Positions 15,227 to 23,456 of a stretch of DNA of 27,412 nucleotides are shown here, in pieces. The stretch is from Bacillota bacterium (GTDB lineage Bacteria; Bacillota; Clostridia; Lachnospirales; Lachnospiraceae), in contig JAEZGY010000097.1 of assembly GCA_023416695.1 (NCBI GenBank), positions 1-27,412 on the forward strand, given 5' to 3'. Below the pieces are notes generated by a model. That model worked only from the letters and a program-made list of their open reading frames with translations. It did no database searches and had not been told where the DNA came from. The position numbers were made by a program, and so were the translations under genes. Each line of letters begins with the position of its first letter. Within the stretch, counting starts at the first letter, position 1.

Positions 15227-17562
15227 GAGTAATCCTCCTTTTTGTCTTCTTCTATCACATATATATTTGATCCATAATCACCAAGAAGCCTAGTCTGTGC
15301 ATTATAATAGCTTCCCATAAACTGATTATTCAAAAATACTCCTGTTTCAAACACATCCCCATAGCCCTCATAACGCTCCACACAGTCCCGAAGACTATAA
15401 TATTTATTAATAGTCCTAAGAATAAAGCCATTGGGGTTTAATTCAATAGGCATAACATGCTTTATAAGTCCTCCAAATCGTTTCACAAACAGGCGCTGTT
15501 CCTTCGTTGTTATAACATAGGCTTTGTCCTTTTTTAAGCCTAACACTCTAAGATAGTCGAAACTTTCACTGGCCTTTGACTGTGTCTGAAAGAAACCTGA
15601 GATAGCCTTGTCCTTTGCCTTATTAAGACACTGCCACTGTACCTTATTCTCTTTACCATAAGGAACACGAGAAAACTCTCCATACTGTAATATCTTACGA
15701 TACTTTTTATAAAAGACAATCTGGTCTTTGATTTCCTCTTTCTCTATCTTTGTTAAATACTTTAAATCAAGCTCATATCCTAGGCAACCAAAACAGGAAA
15801 CATTGAATCTTGTTGCCAGAGGAGTATCTCGTAAGGTCTGCTGATGAGGTGCCATGGATACATGAGCTCCCATTGTAGACAATGGATATAGATAGGATAA
15901 CCCCTCCTGAATCTTAAGTCGTTCCACTGGATCAGTATCGTCCGAAGCCCATATCTGTGGAGAATAGCATAACATACCAAGATCAAAACGGTTTCCTCCA
16001 CTAGAACAGCTCTCTAGCAAAATGTGTGGCCTTGGATAAAAGATACGTGCTAGGACTTTATAAAGGCCAATCATATATCGATGATAGAATTCTCCCTGGT
16101 TCCTTAAGATTTCTGAATAAACTTCACTCATATGACGGTTCATATCCCATTTCACATAATCAATGTTATTCTCATCTAAAGTTCTACTAACCTGTTCTAC
16201 AATATAATCCTGTACCTCTGGTTTACAAAGATCTAGGACTAGTTGGTTTCTCCCAAGGGTAGGAACCTTTCCCGGTAACCGAACCGCATACTCCGGATGT
16301 GTCCTATATAAGTCACTATCCTCATTCACCATCTCCGGCTCAAACCAAAGACCAAATTTTAAATCAAGCTTATGTATCTTATCAGCAAACCTCTTCATAC
16401 CTGACGGAAACTTCTTCGGATTCACCGTATAATCCCCAAGACCTTCTTTATCACTATTTCGCTTACCAAACCAACCGTCATCTAGGACAAACATTTCAAC
16501 ACCCAGCTTTTTTACTCTTCTTGCTAACCGAAGTAGTTTTCGCTGGGTAAACTTAAAAAAACAGGCTTCCCAATTATTCAAAAGAACCGGTCTCTCTTTT
16601 CCTTTCCAATCGCCTCTTACTATATGTTCATTGATAAAATCATGAAAATTATGGCTCATCCCATTAAAGCCATCCTTACTAAAGGTCATGATGGCTTCTG
16701 GTGTCTCAAACTTTTCACCTGTATGTAAGTCCCATTCAAAGCAGTGTGGATGAATTCCACATTCTACCCTAGCAAGCTGATGATTGCTTAGCTCCACGCA
16801 GCTGTAGTGATTCCCACTATATATGAGGTTAAACCCATAGACAAAGCCTCTTTCTTCCCCAGCGTTCTCCTCAGCTAGCAAAAATCCAGGATTGTGCCTA
16901 TTACTACTTCCTCCTGTCGTTGAGGAATTCACATACATTCCATATTGGAGCATACGGTCATGACGGTGTGCTTCCTTACTCCAGCCCCCATCAAAAGTCA
17001 CTAGCTTAAAGTTACGGTTTGGAAGATCTACCATCATACTCATTATTCTTCGAATAGTAACGGTTTTCTCGTCCTCATTTTTGAGAACTGCACGTCTTGT
17101 AATGATATTCGTCTTTTCATATACCGTATAATAAAGTAAAAGCACAACCTTACTTGATATTTCCGTAAGGGTGATCTCTAGTGTCTCGCAGTCCTCTTCT
17201 CCCCCATATGCCGTAGGTAGAGACTCCATTGGTACACAGCCTTTGATTACTCTGTGAGAGGCATAGATAAAATCATTCACAAAACTGGTATCCGGCATTT
17301 TTAGCTCAAGGGGACTATAGCGAAAATCTCCTCTTCCAATTCCAGACCATTCAAGGCTCATATTGTCTAAACAATAATTCTCATCGTTTTTGTCATATAC
17401 AACAGAAGATCCTATGGTGGCAGTTCGTTTTACATATAAAGCTTCCACTGGTTGTTCCTTTAAAATCGGTCCATAGTAAATATGTTCTAAGTGACCATAC
17501 TTAGTAATCCCAAACCAATAACTTGTATTGGCTGTAGTAAGTCTTACTACATTTTCTTTCAT
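15223..17562 (-). CDS. GH36 alpha-galactosidase
   Basis: This enzyme of about 779 aa releases galactose from melibiose, raffinose, stachyose or short galactomannan fragments. It has the GH36 layout: N-terminal beta-supersandwich domain (to about 310), TIM barrel (about 315-640) and C-terminal antiparallel domain. Catalytic Asp473 is in DYVKWDMNRH and the acid/base Asp lies in WASDDTDPVERL (541-544). FVLDDGWFGKRN and FGLWFEPEMVNEDSDLY are also characteristic. No signal peptide is present, so it works in the cytoplasm after import. It is the first gene of the operon. The start could be ATG 17562 (AAGG nine bases upstream) or in-frame TTG 17571 (AAAGGGGGG six bases upstream). It is full length for the family. 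Confidence 0.94.
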   Translation of the reverse strand: MKENVVRLTTANTSYWFGITKYGHLEHIYYGPILKEQPVEALYVKRTATIGSSVVYDKNDENYCLDNMSLEWSGIGRGDFRYSPLELKMPDTSFVNDFIYASHRVIKGCVPMESLPTAYGGEEDCETLEITLTEISSKVVLLLYYTVYEKTNIITRRAVLKNEDEKTVTIRRIMSMMVDLPNRNFKLVTFDGGWSKEAHRHDRMLQYGMYVNSSTTGGSSNRHNPGFLLAEENAGEERGFVYGFNLIYSGNHYSCVELSNHQLARVECGIHPHCFEWDLHTGEKFETPEAIMTFSKDGFNGMSHNFHDFINEHIVRGDWKGKERPVLLNNWEACFFKFTQRKLLRLARRVKKLGVEMFVLDDGWFGKRNSDKEGLGDYTVNPKKFPSGMKRFADKIHKLDLKFGLWFEPEMVNEDSDLYRTHPEYAVRLPGKVPTLGRNQLVLDLCKPEVQDYIVEQVSRTLDENNIDYVKWDMNRHMSEVYSEILRNQGEFYHRYMIGLYKVLARIFYPRPHILLESCSSGGNRFDLGMLCYSPQIWASDDTDPVERLKIQEGLSYLYPLSTMGAHVSMAPHQQTLRDTPLATRFNVSCFGCLGYELDLKYLTKIEKEEIKDQIVFYKKYRKILQYGEFSRVPYGKENKVQWQCLNKAKDKAISGFFQTQSKASESFDYLRVLGLKKDKAYVITTKEQRLFVKRFGGLIKHVMPIELNPNGFILRTINKYYSLRDCVERYEGYGDVFETGVFLNNQFMGSYYNAQTRLLGDYGSNIYVIEEDKKEDYS

Positions 17563-17601
17563 TGATATCAACCTTATCCCCCCTTTACTGAATACACATC
17601 T

Positions 17602-17610
17602 AGTATACCA
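17602..17610 (-). promoter_or_regulatory. Extended -10 promoter of the GH36 operon
   Basis: On the minus strand TGGTATACT provides a TGn extended -10 with TATACT (five of six), about 40 bases before the GH36 start codon. The -35 is poor. Only a short leader is left, so control would be by a repressor or activator near the promoter. No clear cre site was found in the vicinity. Confidence 0.5.
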
Positions 17611-17890
17611 AACTTCCTAATACGAAAAAATAGAAATAAATGGTTGTATAAGTAAATTAACCCAATAACTCTTTTTATTATATCATAAAACAGGGGAATT
17701 TTACCTTCCTTATTAACATTAGATAACTTAGATAAATCATCAAATAGATGGAAAAGCTCTTTATCAATCATATCTGCATTTGTTATCCAAATAAGGTAAA
17801 TACAACTATTTTTTTGTTTGCTAATCTAGAGCAAAATTAAGAATACTATCAGTAATACATCTATTTCCTATATAGTTCCGTTTATTACAT

Positions 17891-17923
17891 AAAATCATCC
17901 GGATCTACAACCTGGAGGATTTT
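17891..17923 (+). promoter_or_regulatory. Leader hairpin before the OPT transporter gene
   Basis: AAAATCATCC (17891-17900) and GGAGGATTTT (17914-17923) pair over ten bases with one mismatch, 25 bases before the OPT start codon. It lacks a T run. It could influence translation or mark the end of a short leader transcript; the evidence is structural only. Confidence 0.3.
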
Positions 17924-17948
17924 AATCATTGATAAAGGATAGGTGTAT

Positions 17949-19865
17949 ATGAACAAGAAATTATCAAAAGATGCATATGGCGGAGTTCATGGTAAAGATT
18001 ATGTGCCTTATGTTTCAAGTGGTTCAAAGACAGGTGGCGGCCCAGCTATTTTAATTATTGGTGTCGTTCTTGCAGCATTGTTTGCAGCTTCTACTGCATA
18101 TTCAGGTATGAAATCAGGCCTTACTGTTGCAGCAGGTATTCCAGGATCCATCATTGGTTCCGGGTTGATTGCGGCTTTTTCAAAGAAGAAAGGAATTCTA
18201 GGAAAGAACTTAGTTCAGGGAATGTCTAGTGGTGGAGAATCCATTGCCAGCGGTATCATTTACCTGCTTCCAGCAATTTTACTGATTGGTTCTAATGTAA
18301 CCTTTTTAGAAGGCTTATTAGTCAGTGTAGGTGGTTCTTTTTTTGGAATAGGAATCTCTTCCTTAGTGTATAAAAACTTAATTGAAGAAGAACATGGAAA
18401 CTTAATGTATCCAGAATCCATGGCAATTGCCGAAACACTTGTCGCATCTGAGGGTCAAGGTGAATCCATGAAATACATGGGCTATGGATTTGGAATCAGT
18501 GGACTTATCACCGTTTTGACTGGTTCTTTCCTAAATGTTGTGAATAGTACCATCAGCTATGTCAATGAAACATTCTATAAATGGAAATTAGAACTAGAAG
18601 TAAATCCTCTTTTACTAGGAATTGGATTTATTGTCGGTATGGATGTGTCTCTTACTATGTTTGCCGGCTCCATCTTAGCTAACTTTGCAATCTTACCTCT
18701 AATTAGCTATTTTGCAGAACTTGCAGCCAATAATCATAGGGTTTGGAATGAAAGCTCTATTGCCATCAAAGATATGATGGTAAATACCATTGCTGGTAGT
18801 TATGTAAAATACATTGGTGCTGGTATGATGTTATCCGGTGGTTTGATTGGTGCACTTAAATTAGTTCCAACCATCATTTCCTCCATTAGAGATACACTTG
18901 GCGCAACATCTTCGGAAGGTAAGAGTGATTCAAGGTTCGCAACTTTTGTATTATTCGCTTCCATCCTGCTTGGTTTTGTAGCTGCATTCTTGTTTTCAGG
19001 TGGTAACCTTGTAATGGCTATCTTAGGAGCAATTTTATCCTTCTTCTTATCTTTACTTTTTGTTATCGTAGCAGGAAGACTTACTGGTACTATTGGAACG
19101 TCTAACCTTCCTGTTTCAGGTATGACAATTGCATGCTTAGTTATCGTTACTCTAGTATTTGTTATTATTGGATGGACAAGTTCAGAAAGTAATAAATCAT
19201 TACTTTTATTTGGTACTTTTATTGTAACAGCAATCTCCGTGGCCGGTGGATATAGTCAATCTCAAAAAGTAGGATTTATCCTAGGTGGTAAAAAAAGCGA
19301 GATGGATAAATATTTTGCAATCTCTAGTGTTGTAGGGGTAGTAATTGTCGTAGCTGTAATCAAATTACTTGCAAACCAACTTGCTATGACGGGAGATAAT
19401 GTTCCATTTGCACTTCCACAGGCAAACTTAATTTCAACATTAACATCCGGTATCATGTCTGGCAATCTTCCATGGCATATGATCATCATCGGGGCTGTTA
19501 TTGGTATTGTTTTATTCTTATTAAAACTTCCGGTTATGACAATTGCCATTGGTTTCTATCTTCCAATTGCAACAACAACCATTATCTTAGTTGGTGCGTT
19601 GGTTCGTTTATTCATCGAAAAGGTTGCTAAATCTGAAGAAGATAAGGAAGAAAAAGTAGCAAACGGTATCAGCTTATCTTCTGGTCTTGTTGCCGGCGGT
19701 TCCATTATTGGACTTGTAGGGATTATCCTTCAGGTTTTTGGAATAATAGGTGGGGCCAAACCAATAGGTTTTGCATCGACAAATGGAATGGCATATCTAT
19801 TACTTGCTGTATTAGTAGTATTTACTGTACTTGTATTAATGAAGAAAAAGAGAGCGGCAAAATAA
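17949..19865 (+). CDS. OPT-family oligopeptide transporter
   Basis: This 638-aa polytopic membrane protein belongs to the OPT/YSL superfamily, which imports peptides or metal-chelate compounds by cation symport. The family opening YVPYVSSGSKTGGGPAILIIG and the segment STAYSGMKSGLTVAAGIPGS are present. The later stretch LYFP-like PVMTIAIGFYLPIATTTIILVGALVR (near residue 525) matches the C-terminal OPT signature. More than a dozen hydrophobic segments are visible. The start is ATG 17949, with AAAGGA nine bases upstream; an in-frame GTG six bases earlier is too close to the ribosome site. It precedes the YhgE/Pip gene by 24 bases and is probably cotranscribed. Whether the substrate is a peptide or a chelated metal cannot be decided. 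Confidence 0.9.
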   Translation: MNKKLSKDAYGGVHGKDYVPYVSSGSKTGGGPAILIIGVVLAALFAASTAYSGMKSGLTVAAGIPGSIIGSGLIAAFSKKKGILGKNLVQGMSSGGESIASGIIYLLPAILLIGSNVTFLEGLLVSVGGSFFGIGISSLVYKNLIEEEHGNLMYPESMAIAETLVASEGQGESMKYMGYGFGISGLITVLTGSFLNVVNSTISYVNETFYKWKLELEVNPLLLGIGFIVGMDVSLTMFAGSILANFAILPLISYFAELAANNHRVWNESSIAIKDMMVNTIAGSYVKYIGAGMMLSGGLIGALKLVPTIISSIRDTLGATSSEGKSDSRFATFVLFASILLGFVAAFLFSGGNLVMAILGAILSFFLSLLFVIVAGRLTGTIGTSNLPVSGMTIACLVIVTLVFVIIGWTSSESNKSLLLFGTFIVTAISVAGGYSQSQKVGFILGGKKSEMDKYFAISSVVGVVIVVAVIKLLANQLAMTGDNVPFALPQANLISTLTSGIMSGNLPWHMIIIGAVIGIVLFLLKLPVMTIAIGFYLPIATTTIILVGALVRLFIEKVAKSEEDKEEKVANGISLSSGLVAGGSIIGLVGIILQVFGIIGGAKPIGFASTNGMAYLLLAVLVVFTVLVLMKKKRAAK

Positions 19866-19889
19866 ATTGAGAAAGATTTGGAGTCAAGA

Positions 19890-22040
19890 ATGAAAGCAGT
19901 AGCTCAGATAATTAGACGTGATTTTAAAGCAATCTTTCATAATATATCAGCAATTATCGTATTACTTGCGTTGTGTGTATTACCTTCTCTATATGCCTGG
20001 TTTAATATAAAAGCATGTTGGGATCCTTATTCACCAAATGCAACAAGGGGCATAAAAATTGGTGTTGTAAATTTAGACAATGGGATAAACATTAATAATA
20101 CCACCATCAATATTGGAGATAAAGTCATAGAAGGATTAAAAGACAATCACCAGTTAGGCTGGCAGGTGGCAGATAAAGCTACAGCTAGAGAAGCAGTAGA
20201 AGAAGGAAAGTACTTTGCCATGATTACCATACCTGAGAATTTTACAGAGAATCTGACCTCTATTCTATCTTCTGATGTAAAACAGGGAGAAATCATATAC
20301 ACAGTCAATGAAAAAATAAATGCAATTGCCCCAAAGCTTACTGACAAAGGCGCCTCAGGAATACAAGAGACCATTAGTAAGCAAGTAGTAGAAACTACTA
20401 GCAAAGCCATATTTGAAGTGGCAAAAAGTATTGGAGTCAATTTAGAAAAGGAGATTCCTAAAATCAGTGAAATCTATCACAAGCTAGTGTTATTACAATC
20501 CAAATTCGGTGAGATTAACAATACCGTAGAGAATACCGACCAAGGTTTAATTAAGCTTAAGGACATCATTAGGGAGATAAATGATCAATTACCAACCATA
20601 ACTCAAACCATATTAGATGCACAAACTTTTGTGAAGAATACCGAGACCTTTTTAGTAACATCCAAAAAGGTTACTGGTCATATAGGTCCCGTCATTAGAA
20701 ATGACCTACAATTAATTAGCGAACTATCGGCCACTGTAGAAAAGGATATTGTAGCCATTCATGAACTGATTACTAGTAACTCAGATAATGCATTACAAGC
20801 AGTAGAGAATCTTGCCACAAAGCTAGACGATCTAAGTAAGTTAAATACAGGAGTTACAAGCTTTTTGCAAGGATTAAATCATCTTTCTGTCCAGAAACCA
20901 TTTACTTCCTTGATCGACAAGCTAGATGCATCACAAGCTGAGTTAAACAATTTTGCATCTACAATAACTACAATAAGAGAACTATTAAAGAGTGGAGATT
21001 TGGCTCAATTACCGAACCTAGATAAATTAGCTACTGTTGCATCCTCTATTCATACCATTACAAGCAGGCTTTATGATAACTTTGATTCTTCCTTTCAGAA
21101 TCAAATCAATGCCATCTTAGATAGTGCTTATCAAACTGCAGAAGGGAGTTTACAAATCCTCCAAGGTGCCCAACAAATACTTCCAGATGTAACAGATTTC
21201 CTAAAGATTGCAAGTTCCTCCGTGGATAATGGAGTCAAAGGGATTGAGTATGTGAAGAAAGAGTCACCAAAAGCAGAAGCCGCTATAAGTAATGTGGTGG
21301 CGAAGTTAGGTAATATTACCAATGAGGAAGGTTTACAACAGTTAATTAATTTACTAAAAGCCGATGTGCAAAAACGTAGTAATTTTCTAACCAACCCAGT
21401 AGAGATCAAGGAAGAACGACTGTTTCCAATGAGCAATTACGGAACAAGTATGACCCCATTTTATACAGTATTATGTTTATGGGTAGGTGCACTGTTATTA
21501 GTCTCCATATTAACAGTAGAAGTAAAAGGAAGCTATACTTCCAATCAAGTGTACTTTAGTAAGTTATTTCTGTTTACTGTGATTGTAGTAATCCAAGCAG
21601 TCATAGTATCATTGGGAGACTTGTATCTGCTGAAGATTTACTGTGTTAACAAAGGATACTTTATCCTGTCCAATATATTTATTGGTCTTATCTTTATGGC
21701 TATCGTCTACTCACTAGTTTCTGTATTAGGGAATATTGGGAAAGTAATCGCAATTATCCTATTAGTATTACAAGTTGCAGGTTCCGGGGGAACCTTCCCA
21801 ATTGAATTAACCCCAAAATTCTTTCAAAACCTATATCCATTTTTACCATTTACCTATGCTATTGGCATTGACCGAGAAGTGATTGGCGGTATCGTCGAAA
21901 GAGTGTTAGTAAAGGATATAGGTATGCTAGTGATCTATGGTGTTGTGGTATTGCTTATATCGGTATTGTTTAAAAAACCACTAAATAATCTACTTCATGG
22001 ATTCATAGTACGTTTTAAGGAAAGCGGTTTAGGAGAATAA
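19890..22040 (+). CDS. YhgE/Pip family membrane protein (ABC-2-type)
   Basis: This 716-aa protein has a cytoplasmic N-terminus (IIRRDFKAIFHNISA), one TM helix (about 20-40, with the family mark LPSLYAWFNIKACWDPY), a long extracellular region (about 45-510) rich in predicted helix and coiled coil, and a C-terminal block of about five TM segments. That layout and the YAWFNI-x-WDPY motif define the YhgE/Pip family, named for the Lactococcus phage infection protein and related to ESX/ABC-2 membrane proteins. It could act as an export component or phage receptor. The start is ATG 19890 with GGAG six bases upstream; the longer TTG reading is not supported. A strong terminator follows at once. Confidence 0.88.
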   Translation: MKAVAQIIRRDFKAIFHNISAIIVLLALCVLPSLYAWFNIKACWDPYSPNATRGIKIGVVNLDNGININNTTINIGDKVIEGLKDNHQLGWQVADKATAREAVEEGKYFAMITIPENFTENLTSILSSDVKQGEIIYTVNEKINAIAPKLTDKGASGIQETISKQVVETTSKAIFEVAKSIGVNLEKEIPKISEIYHKLVLLQSKFGEINNTVENTDQGLIKLKDIIREINDQLPTITQTILDAQTFVKNTETFLVTSKKVTGHIGPVIRNDLQLISELSATVEKDIVAIHELITSNSDNALQAVENLATKLDDLSKLNTGVTSFLQGLNHLSVQKPFTSLIDKLDASQAELNNFASTITTIRELLKSGDLAQLPNLDKLATVASSIHTITSRLYDNFDSSFQNQINAILDSAYQTAEGSLQILQGAQQILPDVTDFLKIASSSVDNGVKGIEYVKKESPKAEAAISNVVAKLGNITNEEGLQQLINLLKADVQKRSNFLTNPVEIKEERLFPMSNYGTSMTPFYTVLCLWVGALLLVSILTVEVKGSYTSNQVYFSKLFLFTVIVVIQAVIVSLGDLYLLKIYCVNKGYFILSNIFIGLIFMAIVYSLVSVLGNIGKVIAIILLVLQVAGSGGTFPIELTPKFFQNLYPFLPFTYAIGIDREVIGGIVERVLVKDIGMLVIYGVVVLLISVLFKKPLNNLLHGFIVRFKESGLGE

Positions 22041-22042
22041 AG

Positions 22043-22079
22043 AAATGACGTTGCCTCCCACTAAAGGGCAACGTCATTT
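22043..22079 (+). terminator. Terminator of the OPT-YhgE operon
   Basis: AAATGACGTTGCC (22043-22055) and GGCAACGTCATTT (22067-22079) form a perfect 13-bp stem around an 11-base loop, starting 3 bases after the YhgE stop codon. The T tail is short (TTTAT), but the stem is strong. Confidence 0.82.
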
Positions 22080-22186
22080 ATACTGTATTGCTAACCTTTC
22101 TCTCTACCTTCTCAATTCGTCATTCCATTCTCATCCTTTTTTATCAACTGATATGACCAGCTATTGCTTTTCACTTATTGTTTTGG

Positions 22187-22220
22187 TACTATTAATTCTT
22201 AACAACATACTATTAATTCT
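22187..22220 (+). repeat. Two 13-bp direct repeats, 21-bp period
   Basis: TACTATTAATTCT occurs at 22187-22199 and again at 22208-22220, exactly two DNA turns apart, about 120 bases before the leucine-rich repeat gene. Direct repeats in helical phase are typical for response-regulator binding sites, so this is an operator candidate. The rest of 22080-22338 shows no gene; a 65-codon frame there overlaps the terminator and is probably spurious. Confidence 0.4.
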
Positions 22221-22338
22221 AAAAAGAACTTTTTCCTATTAATATTACATATGCTACTAATCATTTATAAACGCTCCAAAGAAAAAAGCTATACATCAAG
22301 TTAATGTAAGATAGGTGAGGAAAAAGAAAGGAGAAAAA

Positions 22339-22839
22339 ATGGAATTTTATTATAGATTAATTGATGACAATTCATTTTGTGTTACCTACTATAAAGGGAA
22401 TGAAAAACATGTAGTAATTCCTAATAAGATGAATTTTTCAATTCTTTTTGATGACTTATTTAAAGGACATTCGGAAATTGTCTCCGTAAGTATCCCTGAT
22501 ACAGTAACCAATATAGGTGGCTTTGTATTTGACGGGTGTATCAATTTAAAAGAAATTAAGTTGCCTCCTAAATTAATATATTTATGGCAATATGCCTTGA
22601 CTCGATGTGGCATAGAAACTATTACCATTCCTGGCAGCGTTCCTTCCATAGTTCCTTTTACCTTTAACCAATGTAAGAATTTACGGGAAGTATATTTAAA
22701 GGAAGGCACTACTAAAATATGTGCTTGGGCCTTTAAGGATTGTACCTCACTGAAAAACGTCTATCTTCCAAAATCACTAACTGATATAAGTAATAAGGCA
22801 TTTGAAGGTTGTGAAGACTTTACTTTAAATTATTATTAA
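22339..22839 (+). CDS. Short BspA-like leucine-rich repeat protein (LRR_5)
   Basis: This 166-aa protein is built from about four 23-residue BspA/TpLRR-type units, visible as SIPDTVTNIGGFVFDGCINL, IKLPPKLIYLWQYALTRCG, ITIPGSVPSIVPFTFNQCKNL, VYLKEGTTKICAWAFKDCTSL and VYLPKSLTDISNKAFEGC. A short N-terminal cap (FYYRLIDDNSFCVTYYKGNEKHVVIP) precedes them. There is no signal peptide or anchor, so it is likely cytoplasmic, unlike the large surface BspA proteins. Repeats of this kind bind proteins; the partner is unknown. The start at 22339 has AGGAG five to six bases upstream; the longer GTG reading begins before this ribosome site. It is convergent with the next gene. Confidence 0.85.
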   Translation: MEFYYRLIDDNSFCVTYYKGNEKHVVIPNKMNFSILFDDLFKGHSEIVSVSIPDTVTNIGGFVFDGCINLKEIKLPPKLIYLWQYALTRCGIETITIPGSVPSIVPFTFNQCKNLREVYLKEGTTKICAWAFKDCTSLKNVYLPKSLTDISNKAFEGCEDFTLNYY

Positions 22840-22959
22840 CGAATTTCTCTTCCTACTTTCCCTTGGTCTGCATCAACCAACAAATTCCTCATATTATGAG
22901 TAAAAGAATCAAAATGTTCCATTCTCCACATCTTGACTTGTGGATTATACATTAATGTT

Positions 22960-23367
22960 TCATCTATCTTCTAAAAAATATTGAGTTCCTATACTATATA
23001 CCTTAAATGGTGAAAGAAAATTACCATTCTCATCAATATATGTATATAAAATGATTTCACTATCACTAGTTCCTCCAAACCCATCACAATCATTCCAATA
23101 ACGGCCATCAGGTTGAATCTTCCATAGCATCCTCCATCTGTTATTATCACATCTCTCAAACTCTGTTCGATATCTAACAAATGGCGAAGTACTTCCCTCC
23201 CCTAATTCGGAAGCCCATATTTCTTCCTCCGTCACACCAGGAAAATCAACAATTTCACCATTTTTTTCTACAATGACTTTTATTCTGACTCCATTACTAT
23301 CACACAGAAATATTTCATCCCCGTTATCGAATGTAAGCCAAGAGTTTAATTTTATTTGGTTTTTCAT
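22960..23367 (-). CDS. Uncharacterised 135-aa protein
   Basis: I do not recognise this protein. It is soluble, acidic, and rich in Trp, Asp, Gly and aromatic residues, as in NSWLTFDNGDEIFLCDSNG, NRWRMLWKIQPDGRYWND and GFGGTSDSEIILYTYID. The alternating pattern suggests a small beta-rich fold. It has no signal peptide or membrane segment. The start at ATG 23367 is chosen because AAGAAGGG lies seven bases upstream; an ATG 18 bases earlier has no ribosome site. It is on the same strand as the dynamin-like gene and 90 bases behind it, so it may belong to the same transcript, although a weak hairpin with a bulged stem (about 23410-23437) lies between them. An immunity-protein-like role is conceivable but unsupported. 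Confidence 0.6.
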   Translation of the reverse strand: MKNQIKLNSWLTFDNGDEIFLCDSNGVRIKVIVEKNGEIVDFPGVTEEEIWASELGEGSTSPFVRYRTEFERCDNNRWRMLWKIQPDGRYWNDCDGFGGTSDSEIILYTYIDENGNFLSPFKVYSIGTQYFLEDR

Positions 23368-23456
23368 TAATTTTCCCTTCTTCATTTTTAATAGGTATTA
23401 ATTACTATGGATATTCCGTGCTAATCAGTCGGATATCTATCACTAAAATAATGTAA

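Noticed and set aside
17574..17771. 65-codon minus-strand frame just upstream of the GH36 gene
   Set aside because: No ribosome site, and it overlaps the extended -10 promoter of the GH36 operon; the translation looks like random AT-rich DNA.
17891..17923. T-box or other riboswitch before the OPT gene
   Set aside because: Only a single imperfect hairpin is visible; no T-box sequence, no terminator alternative and no known aptamer core was found.
22045..22242. 65-codon plus-strand frame after the YhgE gene
   Set aside because: It begins inside the terminator stem and lacks a ribosome site.
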